This document shows positions 6,504 to 8,924 of a DNA stretch of 8,924 nt, in pieces. The position numbers and the translations under genes were made by a program. The stretch is from Desulfocapsa sp. (lineage in GTDB: Bacteria > Desulfobacterota > Desulfobulbia > Desulfobulbales > Desulfocapsaceae), in assembly GCA_029934815.1 (NCBI GenBank), contig JAOZLM010000082.1, positions 1 to 8,924 on the forward strand, read 5' to 3'. Under the pieces are notes generated by a model. The model was not told the DNA's origin, ran no database searches, and saw nothing but the letters and a program-made list of their open reading frames with translations. Within the stretch, counting starts at the first letter, position 1; each line of letters begins with the position of its first letter.

Positions 6504-8312
6504 ATGCAATCAAGAAAACTGATCTATCATATTTTTCCGGCCACTATTCTGGTTACTGTGGGAGCGATGCTGGCTCTCATCTGGTATGGATCTACCAATC
6601 TCCAGCATTTCTATATGGATGAAAGTAAAACATCGATGCTGGCTCGCGCGTATTCCATAGAGAGTCAGGTGAGTGAGCTTCTGGCTGTAAATGATGTCAC
6701 AGCTATTCATAGTTTTATTCAGAAGATAGCAAAAAAGACTTTCTCACGAATTACTTTGATTGATGCTATAGGGCATGTGATTAGTGACTCGCTAAAAAAT
6801 CCGGATGAGATGGATGACCATAAAAACCGTCCGGAATTTTTAGAGGCAAGAGCAGAAGGGTATGGTTCCTCCGTTCGTTTTAGCAAAACAGTGGGGGAGA
6901 AAATGCTTTATGTCGCTATCCCACTTTATCTGGATGGTGATGACGAAAAAAAACAAATAGTAGGAATGCTGAGAGTTTCAGTTTCTGTTGCCAAACTTGA
7001 AAAAACCCTCGACCGGGTAAAGAAAGATATGGGCATAGCTATGCTGGTAGTGATTTTTGCTGCCGCCCTTATCTCGATTTATGTAAGCCGTCGAATCTCA
7101 GTACCACTTGAAAAAATGACTGCCGGTGCGGAACGTTTTGCCGTCGGTCAGTTCTCACCGCCTCTTTTGCCGCCTGATCATGTGGCAACTGAAATTGCAA
7201 CATTGTCCCAAACATTAAACTCCATGGCTGATCAGTTGCAGGACAGAATCTCAACCATTATTCATCAACGAAATGAAGTGCAGACAGTACTGGACTCTAT
7301 GCTGGCAGCGGTGTTAACCATAGATTCTAATGATGCTCTTGTTAGTTTAAACTCTTCGGCATCTGAGCTTTTGAGTCTTGATCATGGAAACAGTGTAGGA
7401 AAATCTGTTCAGGAACTGATTCGTAATATAGATCTTTTACAATTAATTGAGCGTGCCCACAAAAGTGGTAAAGCTGTTGAGAGTGAGATTGAGATACAAA
7501 ATAGCAGCGGGCAAAGTCTGTTTCTGATCACTAACTGTGTGCATCTTTATGATGAAAATAAAGAACGATTCGGATTGCTTCTGGTGCTGCATGATGTTAC
7601 CCGGCTACGGCTCCTGGAGAAGATGCGAAAAGATTTTGTCGCCAATGTTTCGCATGAACTGAAAACGCCAATAACATCTATCAAAGGATATGTTGAGACT
7701 GTTCTTGATGATGATTTGAGTGATCAGGAAAACAGCCGTCGTTTTTTGGAAATTGTTTTAAAAAAATCAAATCAGCTCAATGCTATTATAGACGATTTAC
7801 TTCTGCTTTCCCGTATCGAGCAACAGAAAGAAACGTCAACAATCCTATTGCAACCGGGTGATCTTTGTCCTGTTCTCCATGAGGCTATTCATTCCTGTAG
7901 TCCACAAGCCACGCTCAAACAGATCGATTTACAACTGGAGTGCCCAGAAAATCTCTTTGCGAATATTCATGAGACTCTTCTGGAACAGGCACTGGTAAAT
8001 TTGATTATGAACTCTGTGAAGTATAGCGATGAGGGCAGCTCTATTCTGATAAATGCCAAAAGAGAGTTGATACACGATCAGTTAAAGATTGTGATTAGTG
8101 TGCAGGATTTTGGAGTGGGAATTGAAACAGAACATTTACCCCGACTGTTTGAACGATTTTACCGCAGTGATAAAGCCAGAAGTCGAAAACTAGGTGGTAC
8201 AGGGCTTGGGCTTGCAATTGTAAAACACATTGCACAGGCCCATAAGGGCGAAGTTCTTGTGGAGAGTGAATACGGAAAAGGAACTACTGTAACAATACTC
8301 TTGCCAGCTTAA
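6504..8312 (+). CDS. phoR: Phosphate regulon sensor histidine kinase PhoR
   Basis: This membrane sensor kinase phosphorylates PhoB under phosphate limitation. The product is 602 residues: TM1 (about 8-29), an extracytoplasmic region of about 145 residues (31-175), TM2 (about 176-195), HAMP (about 196-250), PAS (about 256-368), the HisKA dimerisation domain with His384 in NVSHELKTP, and an ATPase domain. The ATPase domain has the N box around Asn503 (NLIMNSVKYS), G1 DFGVGI (535-540), F box RLFERFYRSD (547-556) and G2 GGTGLGL (564-570). All catalytic parts are present. Unlike E. coli PhoR, which lacks a sizeable periplasmic domain, this has the Bacillus-like architecture with an outside sensor; residues 80-160 look like a CACHE-type fold (inference). 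No good ribosome site precedes the ATG, and it starts 11 nt after the phoB stop, so translation is probably coupled. Its stop overlaps that of the convergent downstream gene. Confidence 0.94.
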   Translation: MQSRKLIYHIFPATILVTVGAMLALIWYGSTNLQHFYMDESKTSMLARAYSIESQVSELLAVNDVTAIHSFIQKIAKKTFSRITLIDAIGHVISDSLKNPDEMDDHKNRPEFLEARAEGYGSSVRFSKTVGEKMLYVAIPLYLDGDDEKKQIVGMLRVSVSVAKLEKTLDRVKKDMGIAMLVVIFAAALISIYVSRRISVPLEKMTAGAERFAVGQFSPPLLPPDHVATEIATLSQTLNSMADQLQDRISTIIHQRNEVQTVLDSMLAAVLTIDSNDALVSLNSSASELLSLDHGNSVGKSVQELIRNIDLLQLIERAHKSGKAVESEIEIQNSSGQSLFLITNCVHLYDENKERFGLLLVLHDVTRLRLLEKMRKDFVANVSHELKTPITSIKGYVETVLDDDLSDQENSRRFLEIVLKKSNQLNAIIDDLLLLSRIEQQKETSTILLQPGDLCPVLHEAIHSCSPQATLKQIDLQLECPENLFANIHETLLEQALVNLIMNSVKYSDEGSSILINAKRELIHDQLKIVISVQDFGVGIETEHLPRLFERFYRSDKARSRKLGGTGLGLAIVKHIAQAHKGEVLVESEYGKGTTVTILLPA

Positions 8313-8924
8313 AGGGTTTCTGTCTGACGCTTACGTTTTTTTAGACCCACATATTTGCGTTCTTCTGTTCGTGGAGGGAAGCTGCCTCCAAAAAGTAAGG
8401 GACGGAAGGTTATAAACTGATACCGTTTATCCTGTACGGTTACCAGAGGTGGCGCAAGATGGCCTTCAAAGTGGTCGTACCCTTCTTTCAGATTCTCCCA
8501 GAAGTGGATCCATTTTGAGTTTTTATAGTAGGTCATTTTTTGGCTGGTCATTTTAAACGGGAAAATATGAATGGGAACCTGATGTTGACCAGCAATTATT
8601 GCAGATTCGACAATGGCATAAATTTCGTCCATCCGAAAGTCGGTCATGGCATAACAACCCGCTGAAGAGCAACGGCCATGAATCATTAACAGTGATCCTG
8701 TACGTTTGTGGCTTCTGTCGTATTCGTTGGGGAATCCAAGATTAAAAGAGAGATGGTAATCAGAGTTTGGGTTCAGTTGGGTTGCGCCAACTGTATAAAA
8801 ACCTTCAGGACTCTGCTTGTCGCCTTCCCTGATTTTAGGTCCTAATTTTCCGGAATTGTAACAGATGGAGAAAGTTTTAAAGTGATCGTAAGTCAGACCG
8901 TTACGTAGCCATACTTCAAGTTGT
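8309..8924 (-). CDS. YafK-like L,D-transpeptidase-fold (YkuD) murein enzyme, 5' end missing
   Basis: The frame is open from the window edge (first complete codon at 8923) to the TAA at 8309-8311, giving 204 residues of the C-terminal part. The start and any signal peptide lie outside the window. An internal ATG at 8686 is not the true start, because clear family sequence continues upstream (KLGPKIREGDKQSPEGFY, then FGLN-like FNLGFPNEYDR and KRTGSLLMIHG). The YkuD catalytic motif is present: His in IHG (8678-8680) and Cys in SSAGCYAMTD (codon 8654-8656). The GCYAMTD form, followed by EIYAIVE and VPIHIFPF, is characteristic of the YafK (DpaA/LdtF) subgroup, which in E. coli detaches Braun lipoprotein from peptidoglycan rather than cross-linking it. 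Activity here is inferred. The C-terminus is a basic tail (KKRKR). No functional link to phosphate is evident. Confidence 0.9.
   Translation of the reverse strand, partial: QLEVWLRNGLTYDHFKTFSICYNSGKLGPKIREGDKQSPEGFYTVGATQLNPNSDYHLSFNLGFPNEYDRSHKRTGSLLMIHGRCSSAGCYAMTDFRMDEIYAIVESAIIAGQHQVPIHIFPFKMTSQKMTYYKNSKWIHFWENLKEGYDHFEGHLAPPLVTVQDKRYQFITFRPLLFGGSFPPRTEERKYVGLKKRKRQTETL

Noticed and set aside
6296..6622. Plus-strand 108-residue ORF across the phoB-phoR junction
   Set aside because: It overlaps the conserved winged-helix end of phoB and the start of phoR in another frame and has no features of its own.
8313..8342. Possible phoR terminator: GTCT...AGAC pairing and a T7 run after the phoR stop
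   Set aside because: The arms are only 4 bp and the T-run falls inside the hairpin rather than after it. The T-run is also explained by lysine codons of the opposing gene.
8309..8686. Reading the right-hand gene as a complete 125-residue protein starting at 8686
   Set aside because: The same frame is open to the window edge and encodes conserved YafK-family sequence upstream of the ATG, so the gene is truncated by the window and not short.

Overview
The window is a nearly complete phosphate-starvation (Pho) locus of a Gram-negative bacterium. It carries a high-affinity phosphate ABC transporter (Pst), its signalling partner PhoU, the PhoB/PhoR two-component system, and the 5'-truncated end of an unrelated YafK-type cell-wall enzyme. 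Moderately AT-rich DNA, a PstS with a Sec signal peptide, a YafK-like L,D-transpeptidase-fold protein, large-format PstC/PstA and a PhoB with VFGLRKKL in its recognition helix fit a proteobacterium-like lineage. My best guess is a Desulfobacterota (delta-proteobacterial, sulfur-cycling) organism, but this rests on remembered sequence flavour and not on a search.

Layout. Positions 1-115 are a short non-coding tail with a weak terminator candidate for the leftward operon. The minus strand from about 5660 down to 116 is one tightly packed gene train in the order phoU-pstC-pstA-pstS-pstB. phoU/pstC overlap by 1 nt (TAATG), pstC/pstA overlap by 8 nt, pstA and pstS are separated by 116 nt, and pstS and pstB by 29 nt. 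The region 5592-5787 is a divergent control region. phoB (5788-6492) and phoR (6504-8312) run rightward. phoR ends tail-to-tail with the YafK-like gene, and their stop codons overlap (8309-8312). No stretch over 300 bases lacks a gene.

How it works together (family knowledge). PstS captures periplasmic phosphate, PstC and PstA form the membrane channel and PstB drives it with ATP. PhoU reports transporter activity to the histidine kinase PhoR, which phosphorylates PhoB at Asp54 when phosphate is scarce. PhoB then activates pst and pho genes by binding tandem 11-bp repeats.

The most interesting signals are: (i) two tandem arrays of 11-bp units resembling YTAACAN, one in the phoU/phoB divergent region and one just before pstS, which look like divergent Pho boxes; (ii) a PhoB recognition helix in which the Arg-Arg pair of E. 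coli PhoB is replaced by Phe-Gly, a possible protein-side match to the altered boxes; (iii) a rearranged operon with phoU first and pstS between pstA and pstB, preceded by its own candidate promoter; (iv) matched extra periplasmic segments in both permeases. I see no mobile element, CRISPR array, tRNA or rRNA, and no wholly new system: this is a known pathway in an uncommon arrangement.
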